NCBI RefSeq assembly: GCF_039538065.1
Contig: NZ_BAABBR010000001.1
Coordinates: forward strand, 2,332,501-2,396,500
Direction: 5' to 3'
Source of the DNA: Sphingomonas rosea
GTDB lineage: Bacteria; Pseudomonadota; Alphaproteobacteria; Sphingomonadales; Sphingomonadaceae
DNA length: 64,000 bases
This document shows, one piece after another, positions 1 through 9,764 of this stretch; positions within the stretch are counted from its first letter, which is position 1, and every line of letters begins with the position of its first letter. Under the pieces are notes generated by a model. It did not search any database. It worked only from the letters and a program-made list of their open reading frames with translations, and was not told the DNA's origin. A program made the position numbers and the translations under genes.

Positions 1-223
1 CCTCGAGGATGCCATCGCCGAACTCGGGCACCGGAAGGCCGAGCGAGCGGCGACAGCAGATGACGGTGAGCACGCGGCTGCGGAGCGCCGACAGGCCCGC
101 GACATGCTCGGCCGCGCGCGGGACCGGGATCAAGGTGTCGAGCTCGACTACGCTTTCGACCTGCGCCGCGCGCATGGCGACGCGCTGGCCGGCGATCTCG
201 ACCACGAGCAGCAGTTCGTTCAC
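1..223 (-). CDS. cheW: CheW chemotaxis coupling protein (partial)
   Basis: Only the first ~74 residues are in the window; the 3' end is cut by the window edge. They read as the N-terminal beta-barrel of CheW: a hydrophobic start, then a stretch with E/V/L-rich strands and 'IPVPRAAEHVAGL', typical of the CheW/CheA-P5 fold. The GTG start overlaps the TGA stop of cheA (GTGA), so the two are translationally coupled. CheW bridges chemoreceptors to CheA at the inner membrane. The family call rests on a partial sequence and on the cheA neighbour. Confidence 0.8.
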   Translation of the reverse strand, partial: MNELLLVVEIAGQRVAMRAAQVESVVELDTLIPVPRAAEHVAGLSALRSRVLTVICCRRSLGLPVPEFGDGILE

Positions 224-2574
224 TTGGCGCCTCCCTTGGCGGCGGCATCGCGCAGCGCGAGCAGGAGGCCAGCGCGGTCGTAGCGATAGATGTGGTTCTC
301 GTTCGCCGGTGCATTGGCCTCGGCGCTGAGGAAAAGGGTGCGGCCGGCGGCGGTGGCGGGCTCGGACCCGGCCCAGGCAATGGCGAGGTCGGCGGTGACC
401 GCGGCATCGCTCGGCAGCACGCGATAGCCCGCCGCCTCGACGATCGGTCGGAGCATGTTGCGGACCCACGCGTCGGTAAGGTCGAGCTTGCAGAGCGGCG
501 GGGTGTCGGCGGCGAGGCCGTGGGCCTGCGTCGCGAACAGCCAGTGGGCGTCGACCAGCTCGGCCGGTTCGCCCGCGACGAGGGTGACGCCCTCGACCGC
601 GCCGGGCACGTCGGCCGGAATGATGCTCTCGGCGATGGCGTCGAGGTCGATGACGTCGCGGAAGGCGAGCCCGAGCTGGCTCGCGCCGTCGGACAGGCGG
701 AACAGGCGAACCTTGCCCTCGCCCACCGGCGGCACGTCCATCCCCGAAAGCGGCAGGATGTCGTCGCCGAGCTGGACCCGCATCCGGCCCGCGGCGAAGC
801 TGACGGCGGACGGCGGCACTTCCTCGATCCGGTCGACCACCCCGAGGCGGATCGCACGGCGCGTTCCGGCCAGGTCGCGGAACAGGAGCACGGGGGTCTG
901 GGCCTCGGCTGCGTCGGGCACGGTCTCTTCGAGGAGGCGGACGCTCCGCTCCTGCGCCTCGAAGCGGACCCCCCCGACCCGCGCCAGGCCGGCGGGGTCG
1001 AACAGCAGGATCGGCGACCCGTCGTCGGCGAGCGTGGTGCCGGCGTAAAGGCCGGTCGCCATCACCGCGGGCGCGGCGGGCTTCACCACCAGTTCCTCGT
1101 GGTCGTGGACCTTGTCGACCGCCAGTGCATAGACGTCGCCGCCCGCAGGCTTGAGGACGATGAGGGTACGGTCGGCGGCCGCGACGTCGCTGCCGAGGCC
1201 GAGCACCTCGGCGAGCACGATCTCGGGCACGCGGCGGCCACGGATGGTGACGATGCCGGCTCCCCCGACATGCGACAGCTGGACGCTCTCGCCGCTCGCC
1301 CGGACGATCTCCTCGATCGCGACACGGGGGATGGCGAAATGCTGGTGGCCGATCGAGACGGTCAGCGCAGGGATGATGGTGAGGGTCAGCGGCACGCGCA
1401 GGGTCATGCGGGTCCCCTGCCCGACCTTGCTTTCGACCTCGACCAGCCCGCCGATCCGTTCGACGTTGGAGCGGACGACGTCCATGCCCACGCCGCGTCC
1501 CGAAATGCTGGTCACCGCGGCGGCGGTCGAGAAGCCGGCCTCGAAGATGAGGTTCAGTTGCTCGCGCGGGCTCATCCGTGCGGCGTCACCGCTTTCGATG
1601 ATGCCGATGTCGAGCGCCTTGGTGACGAGCTTCTTGCCGTCGATCCCGCGGCCGTCGTCGACGATGTCGATCAGGATCTGGTTGCCCGACTGGCGTGCCG
1701 AGACGCACAGCAGGCCGATCTCGCGCTTGCCGGCCTTGAGGCGCTCGGCCGGGGGCTCGATCCCGTGGTCGACCGCATTGCGGACGATGTGGGTCAGGGG
1801 ATCGCGGATCATCTCGATCATCTCGCGGTCAAGCTCGACGTCGCCCCCGTCGATGTCGACCATCACCTGCTTGCCGAGTTCGGCGGAAATGTCGCGGACC
1901 ATGCGCGGCAGGCCGACGAACAGGCTCTCGATCCGCTGCATGCGGGTGCGGGTGATGGCGTCGCGCATTTCGGCGATGATCCCGCTCATCCGCTCGAAGG
2001 CGCTGTCGACCGAGACGTCGGTGTCGCTGTCGCGAAGCCGGCGGGCGAGTTCGTTGCGGGCGAGCACGAGGTCGGACACGCCGCTCATCATCCGGTCGAG
2101 GAGATCGACCGACAGGCGGATGGTGCGCGGCGCGGCGCCGCTGACAAAGGCATTGGCGACGGGGTTGCCGGCCGGCGCGGCCGGCGCGGCGGGCGCGGGC
2201 TGTTCGGCGCCGGGCTTCAGTGCATGGATGAGGTCGCCGTCATCGCCGTCGGGAAGCGGATTGCCCGCCGCGATCACCTCGATCATCTCGCCGATCCGGT
2301 CGATCACCGCGAGCACGGCGCTGACCAAAGGCGCGTCGGGCTGGCGGCGGCCGGCGCGGACGTCGGCGAGCGCGTCCTCGGCGGCATGGCTCAGCGCCTC
2401 CAGCCGGGGAAAGTCGAAGAAGCCGCAATTGCCCTTCACCGTGTGGACAAAGCGGAAGATGCTGTCGAGGCGCGCGCGGTCCTGCGGCTGCGCCTCCCAA
2501 GCGACGATTTCCCCGCCCAGGCTCTCGAGCATGTCCCGGCATTCGGAGACGAAATCGGCAATCAAATCGTCCAT
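220..2574 (-). CDS. cheA: Chemotaxis histidine kinase CheA with extra C-terminal domains
   Basis: CheA autophosphorylates on a His of its P1 domain and passes the phosphate to CheY/CheB. The Hpt motif HTVKG is at residues 44-48, the N-box 'HIVRNAVDHG' near 260, the G1-type 'DDGRGID' near 302 and a CheW-like P5 domain near 400-520. A short Ala/Pro linker replaces a P2 (CheY-docking) domain. After P5 come about 230 further residues that look like a second CheW-like domain and a receiver-like fold ('NMLRPIVEAAGYRV') without a clear phospho-acceptor Asp. The ATG at 2574 (MDDLIADF) fits the family better than an in-frame ATG 15 bases upstream. It lies downstream of rimM and is coupled to cheW. Confidence 0.93.
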   Translation of the reverse strand: MDDLIADFVSECRDMLESLGGEIVAWEAQPQDRARLDSIFRFVHTVKGNCGFFDFPRLEALSHAAEDALADVRAGRRQPDAPLVSAVLAVIDRIGEMIEVIAAGNPLPDGDDGDLIHALKPGAEQPAPAAPAAPAGNPVANAFVSGAAPRTIRLSVDLLDRMMSGVSDLVLARNELARRLRDSDTDVSVDSAFERMSGIIAEMRDAITRTRMQRIESLFVGLPRMVRDISAELGKQVMVDIDGGDVELDREMIEMIRDPLTHIVRNAVDHGIEPPAERLKAGKREIGLLCVSARQSGNQILIDIVDDGRGIDGKKLVTKALDIGIIESGDAARMSPREQLNLIFEAGFSTAAAVTSISGRGVGMDVVRSNVERIGGLVEVESKVGQGTRMTLRVPLTLTIIPALTVSIGHQHFAIPRVAIEEIVRASGESVQLSHVGGAGIVTIRGRRVPEIVLAEVLGLGSDVAAADRTLIVLKPAGGDVYALAVDKVHDHEELVVKPAAPAVMATGLYAGTTLADDGSPILLFDPAGLARVGGVRFEAQERSVRLLEETVPDAAEAQTPVLLFRDLAGTRRAIRLGVVDRIEEVPPSAVSFAAGRMRVQLGDDILPLSGMDVPPVGEGKVRLFRLSDGASQLGLAFRDVIDLDAIAESIIPADVPGAVEGVTLVAGEPAELVDAHWLFATQAHGLAADTPPLCKLDLTDAWVRNMLRPIVEAAGYRVLPSDAAVTADLAIAWAGSEPATAAGRTLFLSAEANAPANENHIYRYDRAGLLLALRDAAAKGGAK

Positions 2575-2646
2575 GAGTCCACTTCGCATGGTTCAGCGCG
2601 TGGGGACGGGTTAGCGGCGGAGGGTTAAGGCCGCGTTAGTGGGGCC

Positions 2647-3129
2647 TCATGCGAGGAAGGCCGGGTCGCAGGTGATGCGGCCGTCGGCGAGGTCAGCGAT
2701 GCCGGGCCGGAACGGAATGAGCGCACGCTTGCCCCCTTCCCGCTCGATTTCGAGGAGGTCGCCGGCGCCGAAATTCTCGACCGCGACCACGGTGCCGAGC
2801 GCTTCGCCCGACGGGTCGACGCACGGCAGGCCAAGGAGGTCGGCGTGATAATATTCGCCGTCCTCGAGTGGCGGCAAGGCGTCACGGTCGACCTCGACCA
2901 GGGTGCCGCGCAGCGCCTCGGCGGCATTGCGGTCGGAGACGCCCTCGAAACGGGCGGTCGGGCTCTTGGCGGTCCCGCCGACGTTGAGCAGCCGACGCAG
3001 CTGGCCGCCGACGTGGAGCTTGTCATGGGCGCGCAGGCTCTCGGGCCCGTCTCCGAACAGCTTGAGGCGCACCTCGCCGCGGACGCCATGGGCGCCGGCG
3101 ATGGCGGCTAGGGTGATGCGGTCGGTCAT
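2647..3129 (-). CDS. rimM: Ribosome maturation factor RimM
   Basis: RimM assists maturation of the 30S head and binds S19. The protein (160 aa) has the N-terminal RimM barrel ('IAGAHGVRGEVRLKLFG') and the C-terminal PRC-like barrel ('YYHADLLGLPCVD' and 'EALGTVVAVENFGAGDLLEI'). The ATG at 3129 (MTDRITL) was chosen; an in-frame ATG three codons upstream is also possible. It follows rpsP, as in most bacteria. The expected next gene, trmD, is not here but lies near 57.5 kb, and cheA follows instead. Confidence 0.93.
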   Translation of the reverse strand: MTDRITLAAIAGAHGVRGEVRLKLFGDGPESLRAHDKLHVGGQLRRLLNVGGTAKSPTARFEGVSDRNAAEALRGTLVEVDRDALPPLEDGEYYHADLLGLPCVDPSGEALGTVVAVENFGAGDLLEIEREGGKRALIPFRPGIADLADGRITCDPAFLA

Positions 3130-3207
3130 GTGCAACATGTCCCGGCTTCGCCCGGAACGAACGGACGAACAGTCCGCGCGTCCCGAGCGAAGTCGATGAC
3201 GAAGGGC

Positions 3208-3762
3208 TTAGCCCTCGGCCTTCTCGGCGCCTTCGGCCGGGGCGGCATCGTCCGAACCTTCAGCCGGCTCGGGCTGGGTCGGGGCGCTGACTTCCTCGGC
3301 GGCCGGCGCTTCCTCGGTCACGGCCGGGGTCTCGGCGGCAGCTTCCTCGGCGACCACTTCCTCGGCGGCGGGCTCTTCGGCCGGCGCCGGCTCGGCCGCG
3401 GCAGCGGCAGCAGCCTCGGCGGCTTCAGCAGCCTTGGTCGCACGCTCCTCGGCGCGCTCGGTGGCCTTCTCGCCCGGCTTGCCCTTGTTCGGGTTGTTGC
3501 GCGCGGTGCGCTCCTTGAGGCCGGCGGCGTCGAGGAAGCGGGCGACGCGATCGGTCGGCTGCGCGCCGACGCTCAGCCAGTGGCTGATGCGGTCGTGGTC
3601 GAGCTTGACGCGCTCGGGCGAATCCTTCGCCAGCAGCGGGTTGTAGGTGCCGACCTTCTCGATGAAGCGGCCATCGCGCGCGTTGCGGCTGTCGGCCACG
3701 ACGACGCGGTAATAGGGACGCTTCTTGCTGCCACCGCGAGCGAGGCGAATTGCTACTGCCAT
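3208..3762 (-). CDS. rpsP: 30S ribosomal protein S16 with long acidic Ala-rich tail
   Basis: The first ~80 residues are a standard S16 ('[19 protein letters not shown]', '[15 protein letters not shown]', '[21 protein letters not shown]'). The remaining ~100 residues are a low-complexity Ala/Glu/Pro tail, so the protein is about twice the length of E. coli S16 (82 aa). Tails of this kind occur in some alphaproteobacterial S16 proteins. It lies 27 bp downstream of ffh and upstream of rimM, the conserved order. Confidence 0.95.
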   Translation of the reverse strand: MAVAIRLARGGSKKRPYYRVVVADSRNARDGRFIEKVGTYNPLLAKDSPERVKLDHDRISHWLSVGAQPTDRVARFLDAAGLKERTARNNPNKGKPGEKATERAEERATKAAEAAEAAAAAAAEPAPAEEPAAEEVVAEEAAAETPAVTEEAPAAEEVSAPTQPEPAEGSDDAAPAEGAEKAEG

Positions 3763-3789
3763 TGTTGTCTTCCTTCTTTCAGATCGTTG

Positions 3790-5250
3790 TTATTTCTTGC
3801 CGAATTTCTCGCCGCCCGGAGGCAGGCCGAATGGTTTGGAGCCGCCCGGCAGGCCCGGAAGCCCGCCGCCCGCACCGGCACCGGGGAGCAGGCCCCCCAT
3901 CGCGCCCTCGATGCCGCCCTTGCCGAACATGGCGGCGAGCTTGCCGAGGCCGCCCATCTTCTTGAGGCGCTTCATCGCGCCTTCCATTTCCTGGTGCATC
4001 TTGAGGAGCTTGTTGACGTCCTGAACGGTCCGTCCGGCGCCCTTGGCGATGCGGATCTTGCGCTTGGCGTTGATCAGGCCAGGCTTGGCCCGCTCGGTCG
4101 CGGTCATCGAGGACAGCATCGCCTCGAGGTGGATCAGCGCCTTGCCGTCCTGCGCCTTCTCCATCGCGCCCTTCATGCCCTTCATGCCCGGCATCATGCC
4201 GGCAAGCGCACCGAGGCCGCCCATGCGCTGCATCTGGGCGAGCTGCATGCGCAGGTCGTCGAGGTCGAACTTGCCCTTGGCCATCTTGGCCGCGAGCTTC
4301 TCGGCCTCGTCGACCTTGATCGTCTCGGCCGCGCGCTCGACGAGGCTGACGACGTCGCCCATGCCAAGGATCCGGCCGGCGACACGGCTCGGGTGGAAGG
4401 GCTCGATCGCGTCGAGGCCCTCACCGGTGCCGGCGAACTTGATCGGCTTGCCGGTGACCGCGCGCATCGACAGCGCCGCGCCGCCGCGCGCATCGCCGTC
4501 CATACGGGTGAGGATGACACCGGTGAGGTCGATCTGGGTACCGAAGCCCTTGGCGACGTTGACCGCGTCCTGGCCGGTCAGGCTGTCGACCACCAGCAGG
4601 GTCTCGGCGGGGCGGCTGGTCTCGGCGACCGCCTTCATCTCGCCCATCAGGCTGTCGTCGACGTGGAGACGGCCCGCGGTGTCGAGCAGCAGCACGTCAT
4701 AGCCCTGGAGGCGCGCCGACTGGAGCGCGCGCCGCGCGATGTCGACCGGCGACTGGCCGGGGACGATCGGAAGCGTGTCGACATTGGCCTGGCGGCCGAG
4801 CACGGCGAGCTGCTCCTGCGCCGCCGGACGGGCGACGTCGAGGCTCGCCATCAGGACCTTCTTGCGGTCCTTTTCGGTGATCCGCTTGGCAAGCTTGGCG
4901 GTGCTGGTCGTCTTGCCCGAGCCCTGAAGGCCGACCATCATGATGACCGCGGGCGGAGCGACGGCGAGCTCGAGCTCGGCACTGTCGGCGCCCAGCATCT
5001 CGACCAGCGCGTCGTTGACGATCTTGACGACCTGCTGGCCCGGCGTGACCGAGCGGAGCACTTCCTGCCCGACCGCGCGCTCGGTGACCTGGTCGACGAA
5101 GTCGCGCGCAACCGGCAACGCGACGTCGGCCTCGAGCAGCGCCACGCGCACCTCGCGCATGGCCGCGCGCACGTCGGCGTCGGTCAGCGCACCGCGCCCG
5201 CGAAGCTTGTCGAACACGCCGCCAAGGCGGTCGCTGAGGGTCTCGAACAT
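3790..5250 (-). CDS. ffh: Signal recognition particle GTPase Ffh
   Basis: Ffh (486 aa) binds 4.5S RNA and signal sequences and delivers nascent chains to FtsY and SecYEG. It has the N domain, the G domain with P-loop 'GLQGSGKTTSTAKLAK', the 'DTAGRL' and 'TRMDGDARGG' motifs, and a Met-rich M domain (residues ~300-450) ending in a Gly-rich tail. The start at 5250 (MFETLSDRLGG) matches the family; 34 in-frame codons upstream carry no family sequence. It is the first gene of an ffh-rpsP-rimM-cheA-cheW run on the minus strand. Confidence 0.96.
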   Translation of the reverse strand: MFETLSDRLGGVFDKLRGRGALTDADVRAAMREVRVALLEADVALPVARDFVDQVTERAVGQEVLRSVTPGQQVVKIVNDALVEMLGADSAELELAVAPPAVIMMVGLQGSGKTTSTAKLAKRITEKDRKKVLMASLDVARPAAQEQLAVLGRQANVDTLPIVPGQSPVDIARRALQSARLQGYDVLLLDTAGRLHVDDSLMGEMKAVAETSRPAETLLVVDSLTGQDAVNVAKGFGTQIDLTGVILTRMDGDARGGAALSMRAVTGKPIKFAGTGEGLDAIEPFHPSRVAGRILGMGDVVSLVERAAETIKVDEAEKLAAKMAKGKFDLDDLRMQLAQMQRMGGLGALAGMMPGMKGMKGAMEKAQDGKALIHLEAMLSSMTATERAKPGLINAKRKIRIAKGAGRTVQDVNKLLKMHQEMEGAMKRLKKMGGLGKLAAMFGKGGIEGAMGGLLPGAGAGGGLPGLPGGSKPFGLPPGGEKFGKK

Positions 5251-5477
5251 TGGCACTCTACTCCGGGTCGACAGGCGCAAAACGGAAAGACGCCGGCGGG
5301 CAAAACCTTGCCGGCCAGCGTGCCCCGAGAGGCGCTCATCGATATGTGTCACGAAGGACGGGGCGGCGCTTAGCCGATTGCCGGAATGAGTTCAACTGTG
5401 GCCGCAGCGCCGCTTGCCGAACAACTAACCTCTGTTAATCTCGCGCTCGGGTGCTCGGCGTAACAGGGGTTTGAAGA

Positions 5478-7460
5478 ATGCGATATCTTTGGGGGGCCAG
5501 CGCGGCCATCATCGGCTGCGTGTCGGCTGCTCATGCCGCCGAACCGGTGCCCGCCTACAAGCCGGCACCGGCCTGGGTCGAGCCCGTGACCGTTCCCGCG
5601 CCCAATCCCAAGCTCAAGTCGCTCCCGGCCCAGATGCTGGTGGTGAACGCGCAGCAGAAGCTCGAGCGCGATTCCTCTGTCGCCTACCTCGAATATGTCG
5701 CGGTTCCGCAGACCGTGGCCGGCCTCCGCTCGGTCGGGACGATGGTATTGCCGTGGGACACGGAGCGTTCCGATCTCACCATCCACAAGCTGGAGCTTCG
5801 CCGGGGCGGCAAGGTCATCGACGCCTACGATGCCAAGGCGCTGATGGTGCTCAACCAGGAGAATAATCTCGACAAGGCGATGTTGAGCGGAGTGAAGACG
5901 GTCGTTCTGCCGGTGAAGGGCGTTCAGGTCGGCGATCAGATCGTGCTCGCGGCGAGCTACACCTCGCGCAAATCCCCTCTTCCCTTCCGTACCGAATATA
6001 TCGTGCCGAACATCATCGACGAGGCGATCAACCGGGCCGAGCGACGCGTGCTCGTCACCGATGGCGTGCCGATGCGCTGGTATCGATCGCCGGGAGTCGG
6101 CGCGCCCGCCACGAAGAAGCTCGACGGCATGACCGAATACCGGTTCGTGACGAACGGTAGCAAGGAACGCGAATGGCCGACCGGGACCCCGAAAAGGTTC
6201 AAGAACCCGGTCATCCAGGCCTCGGCCTGGTCCAGCTGGACCGAGGTCGCCGACTCGATTGCCGCCGAATATGCGAAGGCCCGGGTCATCAAGGCCGGCA
6301 CGCCCCTCGCCGCCGAAGCCGACAAGATCGCTGCCGCCTCGAAGGATCCCGAGAAGCGCCTCCTTGCCGCGCTCCGCCTGTCGCAGGACGAAATCCGCTA
6401 TGTCGCCCTGCTTCTTGGCCAGGGGGCGTATGTTCCGGCCGCCGCCGAGGAGACCTGGGAACGGCGCTTCGGCGACTGCAAGGGCAAGACCGTGATGCTC
6501 CTCGGCCTGCTCGACCGGCTCGGAATTGAAGCCCATCCGATGCTCGTCAGCAGTGCCATGGACGGGCAGGTCGGCGAACTCCTTCCCTCCATGGGCGTGT
6601 TCGACCATGTCATCGTCCGCGCGAAGCTCAACGGGAAGATGCTTTACCTCGATCCCACCGATTACGGTCAGCGGACGGTCTCGGAGCTCGAGCGCACGAC
6701 CTTCGACCGCGGACTGCCGCTCGTTCCGGGTGCCAGCCTGGTGGCGATCGAGAAGACCCTTCCGGCAAGCCCGCTGCGCGAGGCCGAACTGGTCTGGGAC
6801 GGTCGCCAGGGCTTCGAGCGAAAGGTCCCCTTCACCGCCACCTTGATCCTCCGTGACGAAGGCGCGTCGGCGATGCGCGCGACGAAGGCGAGCAGCGATA
6901 ACGAGGAGAAGTTCGCCACCGGGCTCAAGAACCTGCTGCCCGGTGTCGGCAACGACGACCTGATCATCAAGAGCGAGGAGCCCGAACAGCCAGACGGCAC
7001 CTACCGGGTCACCTTCACAGGCAGCGCCGCGATGGACTGGTCGCCGATCAAGGGAATGAAGGGCTATCGCTACGAGCTCAGCCAGAGCACGGTGAAATGG
7101 GATATCGATCCGGGTCGGACCGAGGCAGCGGACCATGACCTGCCCATGTTCTACAACTGGCCCTATTTCGAGCGGACCCGCGAAGTCATCCTGCTCCCCA
7201 ACAACGGCAAGGGCTTCCGCACCGAAGGAACGCAAATCGATCGCCACTTCGGCGGCGTGCACGTCTCGCGCTCGGTCAAGATCGAAGGCGACAAGGCGGT
7301 GGTGGTCTCGTCCTTCACGCACGAGAAGCCCGAGGTGGACGCCGACGCCGCCCGGTCGGTGAAGACCGCCGCCGGAGAGATCAGCGAGCAGTTCGCCTAC
7401 GTGATCGCACCAGGGAAGATCCGTCCGGTCGCGGACGAAGGCAAGGACAAGAAGGACTAG
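5478..7460 (+). CDS. Secreted DUF3857 / transglutaminase-like protein
   Basis: A 660-residue protein with a cleavable-type signal peptide (about residues 1-20, ending 'SAAHAAEP'). An N-terminal DUF3857 domain (about 50-230) is followed by a transglutaminase-like fold with the Cys motif 'RRFGDCKGKTVML' (about 330-345) and a C-terminal beta-rich DUF2569/3858-like region. The Cys is present; I did not assign the His and Asp with certainty. Such proteins are probably periplasmic and their substrates are unknown. It stands alone, divergent from ffh, and ends at a strong terminator shared with clpX. Confidence 0.85.
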   Translation: MRYLWGASAAIIGCVSAAHAAEPVPAYKPAPAWVEPVTVPAPNPKLKSLPAQMLVVNAQQKLERDSSVAYLEYVAVPQTVAGLRSVGTMVLPWDTERSDLTIHKLELRRGGKVIDAYDAKALMVLNQENNLDKAMLSGVKTVVLPVKGVQVGDQIVLAASYTSRKSPLPFRTEYIVPNIIDEAINRAERRVLVTDGVPMRWYRSPGVGAPATKKLDGMTEYRFVTNGSKEREWPTGTPKRFKNPVIQASAWSSWTEVADSIAAEYAKARVIKAGTPLAAEADKIAAASKDPEKRLLAALRLSQDEIRYVALLLGQGAYVPAAAEETWERRFGDCKGKTVMLLGLLDRLGIEAHPMLVSSAMDGQVGELLPSMGVFDHVIVRAKLNGKMLYLDPTDYGQRTVSELERTTFDRGLPLVPGASLVAIEKTLPASPLREAELVWDGRQGFERKVPFTATLILRDEGASAMRATKASSDNEEKFATGLKNLLPGVGNDDLIIKSEEPEQPDGTYRVTFTGSAAMDWSPIKGMKGYRYELSQSTVKWDIDPGRTEAADHDLPMFYNWPYFERTREVILLPNNGKGFRTEGTQIDRHFGGVHVSRSVKIEGDKAVVVSSFTHEKPEVDADAARSVKTAAGEISEQFAYVIAPGKIRPVADEGKDKKD

Positions 7461-7475
7461 CCGCCAAAGAACGAC

Positions 7476-7508
7476 AAAGGCCGGCGCTCACCAGGAGCGC
7501 CGGCCTTT
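7476..7508. terminator. Bidirectional terminator between DUF3857 gene and clpX
   Basis: A perfect 14-bp inverted repeat, AAAGGCCGGCGCTC, with a 5-nt loop (ACCAG) lies between two convergent genes. A-run and T-run ends on either side make it usable on both strands. Confidence 0.9.
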
Positions 7509-7535
7509 CGAAACCGTGGTGGAAGGCGGCGGCGA

Positions 7536-8804
7536 TCAGGCCGCCGCGTCGTCCTTCTGCTCGCGATTGGCGTAGACGCGGACCGGCTCCTTGGTGCCGG
7601 CGACCACGTCCTTGTCGACATGAACCTTCTCGACCCCGTCCATGCCCGGCAGGTCGAACATGGTGTCGAGCAAGATCGCCTCGAGGATCGAGCGGAGGCC
7701 GCGGGCACCGGTCTTGCGCTCGATGGCCTTCTTCGCAACCGCGTTCAGCGCGTCGTCGGTGAAGGCGAGTTCGACCTCTTCCATGTCGAACAGCTTGGCA
7801 TATTGCTTCACCAGCGCGTTCTTCGGCTCGACCAGGATCTTGACCAGCGCGGTCTCGTCGAGGTCCTCGAGCGTCGCGATCACGGGCATACGGCCGATGA
7901 ATTCGGGGATGAGGCCGAATTTCATCAGATCCTCGGGCTCGGTGTGCTTGAGCACCTGGCCGGTCTTGCGCTCGTCCGGGCCGGCGACATGCGCGCCGAA
8001 GCCGATCGACTTGCCCTGGAGGCGATCGCCGATGATCTTCTCGAGGCCGGCGAAGGCGCCGCCGCAAATGAACAGGATGTTGGTCGTGTCGACCTGAAGG
8101 AATTCCTGCTGCGGATGCTTGCGCCCGCCCTGCGGCGGAACGCTGGCAGTCGTGCCTTCCATCAGCTTCAGGAGCGCCTGCTGGACGCCCTCGCCCGACA
8201 CGTCGCGGGTAATCGAGGGGTTGTCCGACTTGCGGCTGATCTTGTCGATCTCGTCGATGTAAACGATCCCGCGCTGCGCCTTCTCGACGTTATAGTCCGA
8301 CGCCTGGAGCAGCTTGAGGATGATGTTCTCGACATCCTCGCCGACATAGCCCGCTTCGGTCAGCGTGGTTGCGTCGGCCATGGTGAAGGGAACGTCGAGG
8401 ATCCGGGCAAGCGTCTGCGCGAGCAGGGTCTTGCCGCAGCCGGTCGGCCCGATCAGCAGGATGTTCGACTTGGCGAGCTCGACCTCGGCGCCGCTCTTGG
8501 CACCGTGATTGAGCCGCTTGTAATGGTTGTGCACCGCGACCGAGAGCACGCGCTTGGCGCGGCTCTGTCCGATCACGTAATCGTCGAGCACCTTGCAGAT
8601 TTCCGCCGGCGTCGGAACGCCATCGCGGGTCTTCACCAGCGCGGACTTGGATTCCTCGCGGATGATGTCGTTGCACAGCTCGACGCACTCGTCGCAGATA
8701 AAGACGGTCGGCCCCGCGATGAGCTTGCGCACCTCATGCTGGCTCTTGCCGCAAAAGCTGCAGTAGAGGGTGCTCTTGCCGTCCCCGCCTTGAAGCTTAG
8801 TCAT
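7536..8804 (-). CDS. clpX: ClpX, ATP-dependent unfoldase of ClpXP
   Basis: ClpX (422 aa) recognises tagged substrates, unfolds them and feeds ClpP. An N-terminal zinc-binding domain has Cys 15, 18, 37 and 40. The AAA+ core carries Walker A 'GPTGCGKT' near residue 118, Walker B '[10 protein letters not shown]' and the pore-loop/ClpP-contact regions expected for the family. Length is typical. clpP is not adjacent: the next gene upstream is a PP2C phosphatase, so clpX appears monocistronic and ends at the shared hairpin. Confidence 0.97.
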   Translation of the reverse strand: MTKLQGGDGKSTLYCSFCGKSQHEVRKLIAGPTVFICDECVELCNDIIREESKSALVKTRDGVPTPAEICKVLDDYVIGQSRAKRVLSVAVHNHYKRLNHGAKSGAEVELAKSNILLIGPTGCGKTLLAQTLARILDVPFTMADATTLTEAGYVGEDVENIILKLLQASDYNVEKAQRGIVYIDEIDKISRKSDNPSITRDVSGEGVQQALLKLMEGTTASVPPQGGRKHPQQEFLQVDTTNILFICGGAFAGLEKIIGDRLQGKSIGFGAHVAGPDERKTGQVLKHTEPEDLMKFGLIPEFIGRMPVIATLEDLDETALVKILVEPKNALVKQYAKLFDMEEVELAFTDDALNAVAKKAIERKTGARGLRSILEAILLDTMFDLPGMDGVEKVHVDKDVVAGTKEPVRVYANREQKDDAAA

Positions 8805-8971
8805 AATCTTCCTTGTCTGCCGTCCGCTCGCACGGCCGGAGCGGGCAGCCTAGCCCGCATATGTCGCACATTCAAACTCTCCGAAGCCTTAACGCGTTGC
8901 ATGGGTTCGGGAGCGGTATGGATCGAATATGGCCCTGAGAATGCTGGCCGACAAGGTTCGAACGCGCCTTC

Positions 8972-9673
8972 CTAGGCGAGGCGGACGAGCACCAGGGTCA
9001 GATTGTCGGGCGCGCCGCGCCGAAGCGCGGTCCAGACGATGCCGTCGGCGATCTCGTTGAGGGACGGCGTGTCGGCCAGCGCGGCGGCAATTTCCTCGTC
9101 GGCCATGAGCCGCGTGACCCCGTCGCTGGCGAGGAGGAAGAGGTCTCCGGGCGCGGCATCGGCCTGCATGCAGTCGACCCGGAGTCGTTCGGCCGCGCCC
9201 ACGGCGCGCGTGATGACATTGCCATTGGGATGGTCATCGATCCGCTCGGGATCGATCATCCCGGCATCGAGCAATTCCTGCACCAGGCTATGGTCGCGGG
9301 TGAGGCGCTGGAGGTCGCGCCCGCGCAGGCGATAGGCGCGGCTGTCCCCGGCCCAGAAACTCGTCGCCTGCCCGTGCTCGATCAGCAGCCCCGCGACGGT
9401 ACTGCCGATGGTCCGCTTCCCCTCCCCCTCATGGGCCAGCGCGACGAGGTCGGCGTTCACCTGCTCGAGCGTCTCGACGATGGTGGCGGGCGTGATCGCC
9501 TTGAGCAGGCCCAGCGCCTCGACGATCCGGGCGCTCGCCACCTCGCCCGCCTCGTGACCGCCCATGCCGTCGGCGACCGCGAACAGGCCCACTTCGGGAC
9601 GGGCGAGATAATTGTCCTCGTTGATGGGGCGCTTCAGGCCGACATGGGTCCTGCTCACGCTTTCGAACCGCAT
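8972..9673 (-). CDS. PP2C-type Ser/Thr protein phosphatase
   Basis: A 233-residue cytosolic PPM/PP2C phosphatase that removes phosphate from Ser/Thr using two metal ions. The metal-site motifs are clear: 'VGLKRPINEDNYL', 'FAVADGMGGHEAGEVAS', 'LLASDGVTRLM' and 'GAPDNLTLVLV'. The start at 9673 (MRFESVSRTHVG) follows a Gly-rich stretch and matches the family. It is divergent from a Ser/Thr kinase with only ~90 bp between the starts, a common arrangement for a cognate kinase/phosphatase pair. Confidence 0.93.
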   Translation of the reverse strand: MRFESVSRTHVGLKRPINEDNYLARPEVGLFAVADGMGGHEAGEVASARIVEALGLLKAITPATIVETLEQVNADLVALAHEGEGKRTIGSTVAGLLIEHGQATSFWAGDSRAYRLRGRDLQRLTRDHSLVQELLDAGMIDPERIDDHPNGNVITRAVGAAERLRVDCMQADAAPGDLFLLASDGVTRLMADEEIAAALADTPSLNEIADGIVWTALRRGAPDNLTLVLVRLA

Positions 9674-9764
9674 CGCCACGTCCCCCTCCGCCAGCCGCGT
9701 CACACTAGCATTAATGGCGATATTATGCGATTTGTTAATCTTAGCGAGAGGTCGGGGGGCAGCC

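Noticed and set aside
292..2628. Long open frames antisense to real genes (for example plus strand over cheA and ffh, minus strand over the DUF3857 gene, plus strand over the SLOG gene)
   Set aside because: They mirror highly G/C-biased coding strands, have low-complexity composition and no domain resemblance. The opposite strand carries clear families.
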